From assembly GCA_015680685.1 (NCBI GenBank), contig MNCI01003778.1, positions 303,438 to 367,437 of the forward strand: a stretch of DNA of 64,000 nt, written 5' to 3'. This document shows, piece by piece, positions 22,117 through 34,379 of the stretch. Source of the stretch: Gnetum montanum (Eukaryota > Streptophyta > Gnetopsida > Gnetales > Gnetaceae). A program made the position numbers and the translations under genes. Numbering within the stretch: the first letter of the stretch is position 1; every line of letters begins with the position of its first letter. Below the pieces are notes generated by a model that worked only from the letters and a program-made list of their open reading frames with translations, ran no database searches and was not told the DNA's origin.

Positions 22117-22709
22117 TGATGAATCGTGATATTGCATACGCAATAATACATCCACCACGCGATATTGCATATGCGATATCACGTCCTGCCTCATCTTCTA
22201 TAAATAAGAGGTGGCACCCTTCGTTCCAAGGTAGTTAGATTTAGACCCTTAGCCAAACTCTTGCAGTTTTTTCATTCCATAGTTAGAATTATTTCTGTGN
22301 NNNNNNNNNNNNNNNNNNNNNNNNNNNNNNNNNNNNNNNNNNNNNNNNNNNNNNNNNNNNNNNNNNNNNNNNNNNNNNNNNNNNNNNNNNNNNNNNNNNN
22401 NNNNNNNNNNNNNNNNNNNNNNNNNNNNNNNNNNNNNNNNNNNNNNNNNNNNNNNNNNNNNNNNNNNNNNNNNNNNNNNNNNNNNNNNNNNNNNNNNNNN
22501 NNNNNNNNNNNNNNNNNNNNNNNNNNNNNNNNNNNNNNNNNNNNNNNNNNNNNNNNNNNNNNNNNNNNNNNNNNNNNNNNNNNNNNNNNNNNNNNNNNNN
22601 NNNNNNNNNNNNNNNNNNNNNNNNNNNNNNNNNNNNNNNNNNNNNNNNNNNNNNNNNNNNNNNNNNNNNNNNNNNNNNNNNNNNNNNNNNNNTACCTCGC
22701 TGCTCATCA
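22117..22709 (+). repeat. 3' LTR of the pol-containing Athila-like element (with gap)
   Basis: It starts TGATGAATCG after CATGGGGGTA and ends GCTGCTCATCA. Palindromes lie at 22128-22147 and 22161-22180 (33 bp apart), and TATAAATA is at 22199-22206. It spans only 593 bp including 393 N, against 815-871 bp for its relatives, so the true gap is probably about 220-280 bp longer than drawn. Confidence 0.85.
22300..22692. other. Assembly gap (run of N)
   Basis: 393 unknown bases inside the LTR. Open frames across it are meaningless. Confidence 0.99.
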
Positions 22710-25490
22710 CAACTAAATGAGGATCACAACATATCACCACAAATGTCATGCATGTAGCACATAATTCAAGCATAGCACATAATGCATAACACATGTCACC
22801 ACAAAGATCATGCATACACTAAAGAATCCAAGCATAGCACATAATGTATAACATAATTTTCTAGGAATTCGTATCTCATGGAAGACTCATCATCTATGGT
22901 AGCTAATACATCCACACTCTCTGTAACTCATGATATTGTTAACATGAATACACATAACATAATTAATGCCCAAAGGTATTTTATTAGTTTAATTATCCTT
23001 AATCACTACCAATGCTACTACTTGCTACCTCATTTGCAACCCTAGGCTACTAATCTTTTGAACGATAGATCTATACATGTTCATATGTCCCAATGTCTCA
23101 TACTAGTCATAGGCCCAACCTATAAACTCATACTCTTAGCATGAGGATGAAGATAAAAGTATCATTGACGCATTCATCAGGTGTCATCCTAACTCTTCCA
23201 CAATGCCCAATCACCAACTACTTTACATACTAATGTTGGCATGCCACATCTCACACACACATTGTTATAACTACATTCAAAACACAATCATATGACTCAC
23301 ATATTAAAAGAACATACATATATTCCATGTATACTTTAGCATAGTAAATAACCATAGCTTCTAGCAATGAATGCTAGAAGCTATTATCATATCCATTCAC
23401 ATCATGTTACAATTATCATGCTTAAGACTCAAAAAATTTCAAGTTTATGAATATTACATTTCATCAATACACTAGTCACAACCTAGACCATGACTTGTGA
23501 GTCACTCATAGTTGTAACTTAGAAATAACCATGACTTGGTTATGCCTCATCCTCACCTCATGCCTATTTATATAAATTTTCTTAACACTCATTGTGATCC
23601 CATGATGACTCTTCTCTACCTCACAATTCATTAAAAAACACAATCATGACCTCACCATAATGGCCCCACAACTATGCATAGCATGCACTTTCTTAAACTA
23701 AAAAAAAAATCAAAACGCAGTTGTGACCTAACCATAATCCTATCACAATTATCTATCCTTGGCACATCTTACCATGGCCCTATCATGACTTGAACCTTTC
23801 TATAAACCCTAGTGTGACCAAACTATAACTTGTGTAGGACTCATGATTAATAAGAAAAACATTTAAAACAACAACAATCATAAAAAAAAGATCTTAATCA
23901 TTTGATTGTTTAGAATCAATGTTGCCCAAGAATATCCATGAGTTTCTTAAGCTTATTAATACATAAGCTTATTAATGCAATATTAAAATTTCTTGTACCA
24001 TATTCTATTAATGAAAAATGTACATAACTAGCACTCATAACATCCTTAAGTAACCAAACATCAATTCATACCTATCCATCCCATACATATAGTCCCATAA
24101 TAATGAACAATAGTCTTAAAACATAAAACAAGAAATGAGTAAAAAATCCTACCTAAAATATGGAAAACTTGTAGAAACATGAAATTCAAAAATCAAAGCA
24201 TCAAAATGATTTCTAGGAGGTTTTGGATTCTTTCAAATCCAAGCCAAACCTCCTTTATTGTAGCCTATCTAGTACCATTTTTACAAGATCCCAAGAATCA
24301 TGAAAATCCTTTAACATTTTAAAAAGAATAGAAGAGAAGAAGAAAATAAAAGAAACCAAAAAAAGCACAAGATTGGAAATGAGAAGAATAGAAAATATAT
24401 TATTTTTAATTATAAAACTAAATATGAAATATTTTAATTATTTTTTCATTTTATAATGTTCCTCATGAATTTTTCCATCCCCAACTAATACCAAGGGATC
24501 TACATGCCATAACATGCTCATGGGACATCCAATCTAGATACTAATCAAACCTAATATTTGTATCGCCCACAGCTTGCATATTTTTTCTTTGTCAAATATT
24601 TTGAATAATCTTATATTCATAATTAGTTGTAATTAAAAATCAATGATTAGATAAAATACATAGCATTATAGTTAAAAGCTAAATGAGATGTAGTAGGTAA
24701 TGGTTAGTTTATGAAAAAATAACTATTTGTAGAAAAAGAAAAATTTATCGAAAGATATATTAAATACAATAAAGACAACTAGTTATAGGAGAAAAATAGG
24801 AAAGAAGAAAAGAAAGATTAACAAAAATTTATATCTAAGATACACCATCTAAAACAAAAGCAGCTAGTTGTAGGACAAAATTAGTACAAATAGAAGGCCA
24901 GGGAAAGAGATATAAGGAGGTTATTATTAGTTGTGTAGGTATAGAAGGATAGTGTTTATTAAGAAAAGTAAAACTAATACTTAAAAAATGTTAAAATAAA
25001 ATAAATAAAAGTAATACAAAAGAATTATTTAAAAAATATAAAAGGTTCAAGATGTAGAAAGAAACCAAAAGCATAATGATATAGCAATCATAATTGAACT
25101 CACATTTTCTGACATATAAGACAATGAGTTTGTAAATAAGAATAGAACATGCTATAAATAATTTTAAAATGAAAAGAAAAAAAAAGAAAAAAAAAGAAAG
25201 AGAAATATTAAATTAAATAGGATTTTGTAAGCAAATTTTTAGATTGCTTATTTTCTTAAATAGACATGCAATATGAACATGCACAAAATGCTAAGAATTA
25301 TAACCTCATAACATGATCATCTAAGAAACACTTATATCATACTCATAATGAATAATCATAGCACATGTTTGAGAGTCATTACCATATAGAGCATAATCTA
25401 GCAAGATAATCATGACATCATAATTAACTATACATAATATCATAAGATATCTCAAATTATATTATTGAAATAATGCATCTTGTTAAGTGA
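22710..25490. other. Unassigned AT-rich DNA, possibly an old LTR
   Basis: No domain was recognised in any frame. The part 22710-24560 has the look of an old long LTR or internal leader (repeated CATGA/CATAA words, GGAGGTTTTGGATT near 24215), but I could not find matched ends. 24560-25490 is A-rich on the plus strand with no ORF. Confidence 0.35.
23354..23384. repeat. Perfect 13-bp inverted repeat with 5-nt loop
   Basis: ATAGCTTCTAGCA, loop ATGAA, TGCTAGAAGCTAT. All 13 stem positions pair. It lies in otherwise unassigned DNA. Confidence 0.8.
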
Positions 25491-25499
25491 CTTCATACC

Positions 25500-27110
25500 C
25501 CCAATTAACTTTATACACACATTGAAGACATGACACAATATTGTGAGTTTTTTCAATAACTGGTTATAACAATGGATGTAATATGGTCATTTTTGATTGA
25601 ACAACTTTGTAAACATAGCCCCTAGAGCATAATTAGATGCATTGGTCATAATGTAAAGGGCTTGAACCAATCAAGTAATCATAAGATGAAAATCTCTATG
25701 AGCCTATGCTTTAGAAGTTGGAAGATCATTTCATAGTCCTTTGTCCAGATGAATGATGCATCCTTCTTCATGATTTTCACTAAAAATTTAGTGATCCTGG
25801 AAATATGCTTAATGAAACATTAATAGAATCCAATGCGTTTAATAAATAACCTTACATCTTTCACTATCTAATTCCTTTATGTGATTTCTTATATCACTTC
25901 TATTTTTTTTCAAGATTCACTTCAATTCTCTTTTCTAAGATGTAGTGCTCTAGGATAATGCCCTCTTAGATCATCAAGTAATTCTTCTAGCAATTAAGTT
26001 TTAAATTTGTTTCAAAGCATCTTTTGAGAACTTTCTTTAAACAATCCAATGCTTATTCAAAGGTAAAGCCATAAGGGGAAAATACATCCATAAAAACTTC
26101 TATACCATTAGGAATATATTTTTGAAATATGCTAAGAATGAGATATTAGAGGGTTATAGGGATATTAAATAGAAATGACATTTTTTCATGGGTAAATATT
26201 TAACATGATCTCATGAAGGTAATTTTTTCCTAGTTCTCTGAAGTAATTTGGATTTGGTTATATCCACTATGACCCTTCAAAAATATATAGTGCTTATGCC
26301 TTTTATTCATGTCCAACACCTAGTCAACAAATGATAATCAAAAGTAGTTCTTAAATGTTACCATATTCAATAGCCTAAAGTCTATGTAAATCTACTACTT
26401 ACTTTTTTCTTAGACATGATGAAAAAAGAGCTAATCCAATTACTCTCTATCATATGATAAATGAATTCCATTTTGAAAAGCTTTTTAATCTCCTACTAGA
26501 TGATTTCTTTGATCTTGGGGTTCAATCTATATTTTGGTTGTCACATGATCCTCATTTCAAAATTTGTGTATATGTGATACAATATTCTCTTCTTGTATGT
26601 TGGCTACTTAGGAGATCTATTTTCACATCTATTCCATCCCATCTAGCTTATCAGCATAAGAGCCAGTGATTCTTTTTTTGTCTATTCCATGTAAATTTGA
26701 AACTTATAACTATCCTTTGTTGTTTATTACTTGGTATCTTCCAACTTAGTGGCTATTATGTACATGTATTTTTGCATAAATAATTCTTCCATGCACTTAT
26801 TGCATGTTGGAATTCTTGTTAATTTAACAATCAAAGTTCTCTACATGTAGTTACATCCTATGTCATTATATGTGATGCATAGAACTCTTTACTTCACCAT
26901 AGTATCATGCTCATTTTCCTTAGCAATCATATTACTAAGCCACATCCTTTCCATGATTGGTAGATTCTCCTTTGTTTCTCCCAATCTAGATCATTAAGAA
27001 ATTTATTAGATAACATCACCTATTTCTGATGGTTGATACATCATCAACTTTTCTAAAGGAAAAATGATGGATTATTCTACAATCTCTAATTAAATGTTAC
27101 TTTTTCACAT
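25500..27110 (-). pseudogene. Athila-like protease-RT-RNase H fragment, heavily decayed
   Basis: On the minus strand, 25660-25550 reads NASNYALGAMF and then YYIH, the start of RNase H (compare TDASNYALGAILT in the plus element). 25760-25700 reads DASFIWTKDYE, the RT/RH junction. 26080-26040 reads FMDVFSPYGFTFE, the FMDDFSxYG catalytic block. 26500-26260 covers the central RT. 26880-26780 matches the protease-RT linker (GCATAGAACTCT near 60410 is shared). Gag and LTRs are missing. It breaks off within RNase H near 25540. Confidence 0.65.
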
Positions 27111-27120
27111 CAGTGGTAGG

Positions 27121-28146
27121 TGTGGATCATAGAACTTAGAAGGGGGGATGAATAAGTTCCCCAAATCAAACCTTATAAAACAAAGCATAAACAAAAATTT
27201 ACTTGGTTTCCCAACTTGGGTACTCAACACTTAGAGGGTAGATCGCAAGCACAACTCTAGACTTTGTTTCTCTCAAAATGTGGTCGAAGGGTCCACACCC
27301 TATATAGTCTTCAAGTCTTGCTTCAGAGTGTTATACCATAGTACCAATCACTCAACCCTACAAGGTTCCTTCAGGCTTGGAAATTTGGTTTTAAGGCTTC
27401 CACAACCTTTACAATATTGCCACAACATCATCAACTCAATCTTGCATGATCCTGACCCTACAAGGCAACAAGAACAATAATTACGAAGGAAAATTACAAC
27501 TTCGTTTGTTGATCTTTGTATAGTTAGGTACAAGACACTTTACAAAGACAAAATGATAAGATAATGAAGAGAAATAGAGAATTTAATGATTACAAATAAT
27601 TATACAATGAATACAACAAGGCTTGCACATTTCCCAATGTGCATTAGGTCTTTTTATAGTTGTAGTATTTCTAAATCCATATTTGAACTCATGCAATGAC
27701 TAGCCAATAGTCAATAGCATTCATGGGAGACATCTTTCTCATGCTTGAGGTGTCTCTTTAAATTTACCTTCAATACTAGGAAGACATCTTTGTTTCCTAA
27801 AAGACGTCTTTCTAAAGTTTCCATTTTGGAAGATGTCTTTTTGAACTTGGTCTACATTTTGTAAAGATATCTTTGCCTCATGAAAACAATCTTTATCTAA
27901 GAAAGAAATCTTATAGTATCTAAAGATTTCTTTATTTGAGTTCACTCCAATTCTGCCAAGACATTTACTACTTCCTAAAGATGTCTTTCTTTACCTTCCT
28001 TTGCATGATGAATCCTTCATTCTTTGTCCATAACCTTTCTCAATCCAAGTTCTTGTCTTGAAAGCACAACAACTACACACACATACAAACAAACTTTTCT
28101 TCCATTTTTCTTAACATTTTAACATACCAAAGCCAAAACATCCATA
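27121..28146 (-). repeat. 3' LTR of a SIRE/Maximus-like copia element
   Basis: The plus strand starts TGTGGATCATAGAACTTAGA and ends CCATA at 28146, where the minus strand reads a polypurine tract (AAAAAGGGGGAGAT). It matches the LTRs at 40347 and 45735 along its length. On the minus strand a TATA box (TATAAAAA, 27651-27658) lies downstream of an array of AAGACGTCTT-like palindromes (27729-27990), including the perfect AAAGACGTCTTT at 27800-27811. Confidence 0.85.
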
Positions 28147-28299
28147 ATCTCCCCCTTTTTGGTAATGTCCAAAACTTAAGAAAATGGGTTAGTCTTGTTC
28201 CAATAATAATAACACATTTTACCTAGTTCTCTCCCTTTTTGGACAAAACCAAAAAGGTGATGCAAACTCCCCCTAAATAGATGCATAGAGAAAATAAAA

Positions 28300-28600
28300 T
28301 GTTTTTGGTGTTTTGAATTTGTGATTTTTATTTGGTTTTGTTTTATTTAGAATAGAAAGAATGAAAAAAATTGCACACGAAAGGACAAGATCCTATCCCC
28401 ATGTCCTTGCATAGAGATGCCAATCGATGTTCATCTAAGGATTTTTTGAAGGCATCAACTAATTGACTTTCAATTCCAATGAATTCTAACACTTTGTATG
28501 CTCCTAATGAAATGGTAATGAATCTCAATATGTTTGGTACTAGAATGTTTGAAGCAATTCCCACGAATCAATTTTACCAAAACCAAATTTTCTAACCATT
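28300..28600 (-). pseudogene. Copia RNase H C-terminus
   Basis: The minus strand reads KHSSTKHIEIHYHFIRS (about 28565-28515), then after a frameshift VLEFIGIESQLVDAFKKSLD and HRLASLCKDMGIG (about 28480-28395). This is the well-known end of Ty1/copia pol (KHIEIxxHFIRD ... TxxQLADIFTKxL). It lies just before the polypurine tract and LTR at 28146, the expected place. The rest of this element is missing to the right of about 28600. Confidence 0.8.
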
Positions 28601-28752
28601 CCTAGAAAGCAACGTAGAGCTCAGATCCTTTTCATTAATTTCAACTTCAATCCTTGTCCATCCTAGCATTGTTTTTCCATCTTGCATTAAAGAGCAACAT
28701 AGCTACAAGGAGGTTCAAGGATTTTGGAGGTTTCTTCCACTATTGATTCAAT

Positions 28753-31700
28753 ATGTCAAAGAAAAAGGTGGCTACTAAAAAAAATCAAGCTCTAGAGGAG
28801 GCAAACGCTATTGCCAAAGGGCTTTTTCATCTACCACTATTTATAGTGGGGGAAATATCTTCCACCATGAATCACAAATTTATAATTTTTGGTCATTTTT
28901 TATAGTTTTTTCGCTTGGAACCTAGGTGTTTTCCTTGGTGTGGGCTTAGATTATTTTTTTGTTGGATAACAACATAGAATTTTTTATTTTTGGGGTTATG
29001 GGTTCATTGTTTACTATTTATTAGTCAAAATAGTTATGGAATCACTAAATTCTAACTTATGGTTAATCTTTTATAAATTTTTTATAAGTCAATGCACAAT
29101 ATATTTTTAGTTGTTGACTGTTTTACCCCCTTGAAATTGGTTAGCGTTGACACTTGGAGAAATTTTTCTAGCCAACATCCTGACATCTTGGGGATGTCTA
29201 AGGTTGTCTTTGGTATTTTCATACATTTTCAAATTTTTTTGATATTTTTTATTAGTGCTTTATTAAATCCATTTTTCCATGGTTTAGGATTTTTTTTGAA
29301 ATTTCAAAATGGTTTCAGGTTGTGATGCACATTTTTTTTCCAGATTGATACTGCAATGTTGAGGTTAAATTTTGTGTATGCATAGTATTTATAATTACAA
29401 AAAAAAATTTAGTGCAAAATTATCCTTTTTTGTTGGTGTTTAATTGCCCTATACAATTGCAATTTTGGGTGTTGTAATTACAAAACCCGAGGTTGTATGA
29501 GCAACATTGGTCTATTTTTGGTAATATTTTGGGAAATGTTAAAAATTCCTATGGTCATCTATGTGTTGTATTTTGGTTCCCAACCGTCATTTGAATTTTT
29601 CAGAACTTAAACTAGCCATCCTAGAGTTTTTACTACAGTTGATTTCATCATAAACTAGGATTTTAAGTTGGAATTTTATGGTTGTTATTATTGTAGGCTA
29701 GATATTGGTATAGGCTAATCCCCATGGTTTCAAATATTTTATAGAATTTTTTTGTAATTCTATGCATTTTTCCACCATGAAGTTGCCATCAGTGTTGATG
29801 GGTTGTTTGGCTTTTTCCTCAATTTTTGCTAAGTCTTGTTTTGGGTTTTTTAATGGTTGTAAGTGATATACTTTATTGTTTGGTTTTATGTAGAAACATT
29901 GACACAATGGCTATAATAATAAATTGTTTTTGGTTATTTAATGGTTAAATTTTATTTATGATGATATGAGGTCATAATGGTCTTTGTTGGGTTGTGTAGG
30001 GCCTTTTTGAAATAAATTTTGGTGGTGATTGAGCTGGTTGAATTCTTATGTTACATCCACACACTAGGGCTCAACACCCCACCTGTTGACATCATGTTGG
30101 AGCATGGCTCTCTTTGGTTTAGGCCAAGGGCAAAGGAGTTCTTTCCCTATCTATTCCAAATTTTAGTGTGATGATGTGGTCACACTTTGCTTTTGAAGTA
30201 GTGGTTGTGATCATGAAAACCTTGCTACCTCATTCTACCAGTTTGATCATCAAGTTCATAGTTGATGATCTTGACACTTGTGCAAAGGGTGACCAACATG
30301 ATGGGATGTATACTAGAGGGACACGATGGTTGCCCAAAATTTGGAACATGCCTAAATTCATCCAATACGATGCCAACAGCACACTATTGGTTGATCACCA
30401 TGTCAACAAGTTATTTTAGAACCCTCTTGGCATCATCTACCATTTGGAGGGGGAAGTGTAATTTTATGTTTTGGGTTTACCTTTGGTTTTCATAGGCTAC
30501 TAGGGTATAACAATATTTGTTTTTGGTTGGCATGCTTGCATGTACCAGGTGGATGATCATGGGTTGATTAAGAGTGACCAACTCTTGTCCTTGGTGCAAA
30601 TAGTAATGGGGTCTTTTCCAAAGACCAAGTGGTGAGGCTCACTATGATGGAGCAACTCAAAGATGACTGTGGCAAGTACACCACCTATTATTTCCAAGCC
30701 TAGTATAGGTTCTTGGTGAATGATACAACCCATAGTTGGTGGAATGTCCTCAATTTTGGCATGTAGACATACATATCCCTTAGTGTTCCTGCATTTCCTT
30801 CACCTAGCAAGCAGAGTAAGAGTTTTTTATTTTCTTGTTATATTTTATTTCTTATGCTATATCAACATTTTAATCGTTACATAGTTGTAGGGTTATCTAG
30901 GTCTTAATTGTTTAAATGGTTTTATTGGTATGCTTGAAATTTTTTTTAATTGGTTATACTTGTTATATTTTTGTTTTATATGATGTGCCTATGCCTAAGC
31001 TAATGGACCAATTTTTTTTGTGTTGTAGGGGCTACCTCTTCCTCCACTATCACCTTGATTAGTTCAAGATGTGTTGAGGAGACACTTATCCTCAAGTTTG
31101 ATGAGGTGGATTCAGTGCAACATTTGTTAGCTAGCCAAGCACCCAGAAACGTTCAAGAAAACATCACCAATGTAGGTTTGCTTGATCTTTTCATGGCTCC
31201 TAGTCCAACGATCCCTATTCCTACAATGGTGAGCATCATCAATTTCTTTAATAAAGGAGTGAAGAAATTCATCATTCAAGTTCATCATGTGCCTATCATT
31301 TTGACCATTCATGAATCTACCTTCAGTGACCTCTTTGGTATCCCTTATGATGGCATGCTAGTTGTTGCTAAACTAGGGAAAGATATGGACAACTGAGAGG
31401 AAGTGGAAGAAAGGTTGAACACTCAATGCGGTCACTCCAAATTGTCTCTAGACCAATTCTAGGTCATAAAGGTCAAATAAATGTATCCACTATTTTGGTC
31501 TTGAGACTTATCAAAGTTTCTATCATAGAAGAAATTTTTGGACATTGAGCATACATGGATCATGAAAAATATCCTCACTAATGATGCTCAATTCAACTAT
31601 GATGAGATGCGACTTGCACTGGGCCGCGATATCGCGTACGCAATATCGCGTCNGATCCATCCCAACTCTCTAAGCCTTAGGTGAAGCACATTTTTCTAAC

Positions 31701-33720
31701 CATGCAAGCTTAGAACACACCAAAGGATGTTGGGGAATCATTGTTTGTTACCACTAAGAACTTTAGTGGTATGCATTGTCCTTCCCTGAAAGCATGGCGG
31801 TTAAACCCCATGTTGCCCATGGGAATGTTAAAAAGGCCAAGGAGTTATGTGCTAAAGTTTATGAGGTAGCTAAAGCAAAATTGAAGAGGCCTATGATTGA
31901 GGAGACAACACTAGTTGTTGAACAAGCTTCCAAGAGAAGGCTTATCATGAAGCTTGGTTAGGCACATCAAGTGGTTGTAGGTATGTTCTACTTATTTTAT
32001 CTTTAAATTATTTTGCATTTATGTTTTATGTTATTAGCTATGTTGTTACTTCGTTTAGGAAAATTATGCTAATTTCTTCTTTATTTTTTCTTCATTGTTC
32101 TTGTAGGCAAGCAATAAGAATTTGTGGCCTAAGTAGTAGTTATAGAGGTAGAGAAAAAAATGCCTAGAGGAGGAGGTTTTGCAATAGCATGAGGATGAGG
32201 GGTTATCCAATGCTGAATTGGATGACCTTGATGCTATATTTGACAATTCATAGCTAGGTAAACCCCCATTATCATTTTCGATGATATCCCAGGTATTTAT
32301 GAATTTTTTTATGTGTTGCATTTTATATTTTCATGTTCAAGATTTGTTTTAAATATATAAGCTATACTTATGCATGTTGTAGCTCCTAAACCTCAACCAA
32401 GTTCCTCAACTTCCACATTGCACATGAAACCATGGACAAAGAGGTTCATAATAAAATGGAGTTCATGAGTAGGATGGCCAAAGACATGATCAATCGGTTG
32501 TAACAAATCACTCCTTATGTTGGTAAAAGCCTTAGTTTACTCTACCTTTAATTATTTTTATTGTTTATGCATTTTTATTATTTCATATAGGTCATATGGC
32601 TATGTAGTCTTAGTATTTAGAATTTTTTGGTTATTCTTATTATTTATTATTTTTATATGCATATTTTTTTCATCATATTGCTTGTAGTGTCTAGGATTGG
32701 ATGGGATCCCAATCATGCCATGGAGATTAATGCATTGCCTATCCTGCCACCCAAAGTGGAAAATGTTCTATGGAGTTATATGAAATTTCCAATGACTGTG
32801 CACTTTCATGTGCTAAAACTTTGTTGGAATGCTAATGTTCGAATGAGTTCCTAGGGGAATGAGTTATAGCATTGGAGAGAGAAATTAAGAGGCAAACTCT
32901 TCAGGATTGTAAGGGGTTTGTGCAAGCCTACGTGGATAATAGGGACTATTTGTGAACCAAGGAGTTCACATGAGTATAGTATTGGAATGCCATCCATGTA
33001 AAGGTTGTCCATGCCAAGAACCTTACAAAGAAAAAGTTGCAAATGGACCTACTGGCTTGCAAAGCTTGGGAGTGGAGGGATTATTGTGCTTAGGTCCTTG
33101 AGTGGGATCATGCATAAAAAGATCACAAGAAAAAGTACAAGGTTGGACATAAAAGTTATCTTAAGTGGTTGCAAGAGGAGTCCATATAATAAAACAAGTT
33201 GGAGCTATTCATGAATGGGATCCAAGTAGAGGGTATCTTCAAAATATTTAAAGGCTCTCTAGTGGTAGCTGATTCCCAAACTCCTTAGGTCACTACTGCT
33301 TCTAGGGAGGCAAATAACACTACATTTTGATAGAAGATACCTACATGGACTAAGATTGATGAGAGCAACATCCTAACTAGCATTAATCTTGGGGATGTAG
33401 ATTGGACCCACATGATTGAGGACCAAATCCTCCATCATCTAGAGGTTGATCTTTGGAACTCTCCCAAAGAGGATGTTGCAGCCAAGCCCTTCTAGGTTTG
33501 CTTATTATTTTTCTTATTTTTTTAAATTTATTTTATTTTATCATATTTTATTTTAGCTTAATTTGTAATTTGGTTTCATATTGTTTTGATTACTTCTTAT
33601 ACTTATGTTATTGTGTTACAAGTACTACGTGACAATGGTAGCCCCAATGATGGTGATGTTGGAAGTGCTCCTTAACACCCTCCAGTTGTACCTTAGAACC
33701 ATCTATTGATTATATATTTG
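28753..33720 (+). pseudogene. Multi-exon gene relic of unknown family
   Basis: Open blocks alternate with T-rich, intron-like stretches ending TTGTAG, GTGTAG or TACAAG. Blocks: ATG 28753 (MSKKKVATKKNQALEEANAI); 29105-29200 (VDCFTPLKLVSVDTWRNFSS); 29999-30420 (LNTPPVDIMLEHGSLWFRPR ... RWLPKIWNMPKFIQYDAN); 30545-30815; 31029-31600 (QAPRNVQENITNVGLLDLF ... HESTFSDLFGIPYDG); 31780-31970 (KKAKELCAKVYEVAKAKL); 32690-33495 (CKAWEWRDYC, VEGIFKIFKGSLVVADS, INLGDVDWTHMI); and a last block from 33623 ending near 33705 (LRDNGSPNDGDVGSAP). Stops mostly sit at expected CAA/CAG/TGG codons. I do not recognise the protein. HESTFSDLFGIP faintly recalls plant transposon-protein ORFs. It could be a transposon gene with introns or a dead host gene. 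Exon limits are by eye. Confidence 0.5.
31621..31653 (+). repeat. Isolated Athila-LTR palindrome next to a single N
   Basis: GATATCGCGTACGCAATATC (31628-31647) is the LTR palindrome of the Athila-like family. It is flanked by CCGC and GCGTC and then one N at 31653. No other LTR sequence surrounds it. It interrupts an otherwise coherent exon frame (..FNYDEMRLAL before, PSQLSKP after). Confidence 0.75.
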
Positions 33721-34350
33721 GCTATTTTATTTGTTGTTAATGATGTTGGCTATTGTGGCTATTCTTAGCCATTAATTATTGAGAGATGGTTTATCACTAT
33801 TTTTTTTATTTTATTACTACATAGGATAGCTATGATTGTTGGACTTTTATTCATTTTATACGTTGTTTGATCTTTTGTCATACTATGTGACCATGGCTGT
33901 GTTATAGAAATTTTGATTATCATTAAATTTTAAATTTTTAAATATGTTTTAGTATTTTCAATTTTATGTCTCTTATGTGTTTTATGTTTTTTTCATGTGA
34001 TTAGGCTATGTTGATTAAATCATGTTGTTATAATGTGATAATGTGCACTAGGTTGTAAATGGGTTACAAAAAGTGTTGCTAGTTTTAGGCCATGGAGGGC
34101 CATGCGTTTTGAAAAGAAAATTTTATAAGTTTTTTTGTTTTAAAATTTTTATGAACTTTTCTAGTTTTAAAGTTTTTATGATATTTTTTATGTTTTATAT
34201 TTTAAAATAGACAAGGCATAGAAAGATAAGTTGTAAATAAGAATTAACTCTAGGCTACATGCAAAGTAAAGTCAATGCAAGGTAAAACAAAGTAACCTAA
34301 AATGGTACATGCAAACAATGTTTAAACTAGGCTAAGAAAGCAATAAGAAA
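33721..34350. other. AT-rich stretch, nothing recognised
   Basis: This is T-rich DNA after the last exon-like block, possibly the 3' region of the multi-exon relic. No domain or repeat was identified. Confidence 0.4.
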
Positions 34351-34379
34351 AAAGAAGGCTACATGGTTATGGACATAGG

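Larger units (their letters stand above)
14376..22709 (+). mobile_element. Athila-like Ty3/gypsy element with gag and pol (5' end lost)
   Basis: Decayed gag, protease, RT, RNase H and integrase follow in that order (Ty3/gypsy order). Then come about 2 kb of non-coding DNA, a G-run and a 3' LTR of the same family as the pol-less element. The left limit is approximate: no 5' LTR or primer site was found before gag. No ORFx is present 3' of pol, unlike the pol-less relatives. The three bases after the LTR are CAA; without a left end no target duplication can be checked. Confidence 0.85.

Noticed and set aside
22249-22815. Long open frames across the N run
   Set aside because: They are open only because unknown bases cannot make stops.
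29092-29325. Phe-rich frame that looks like a membrane protein
   Set aside because: After the first 30 codons it reads through a T-rich, intron-like stretch; the Phe/Leu/Ile richness is composition, not a membrane segment.
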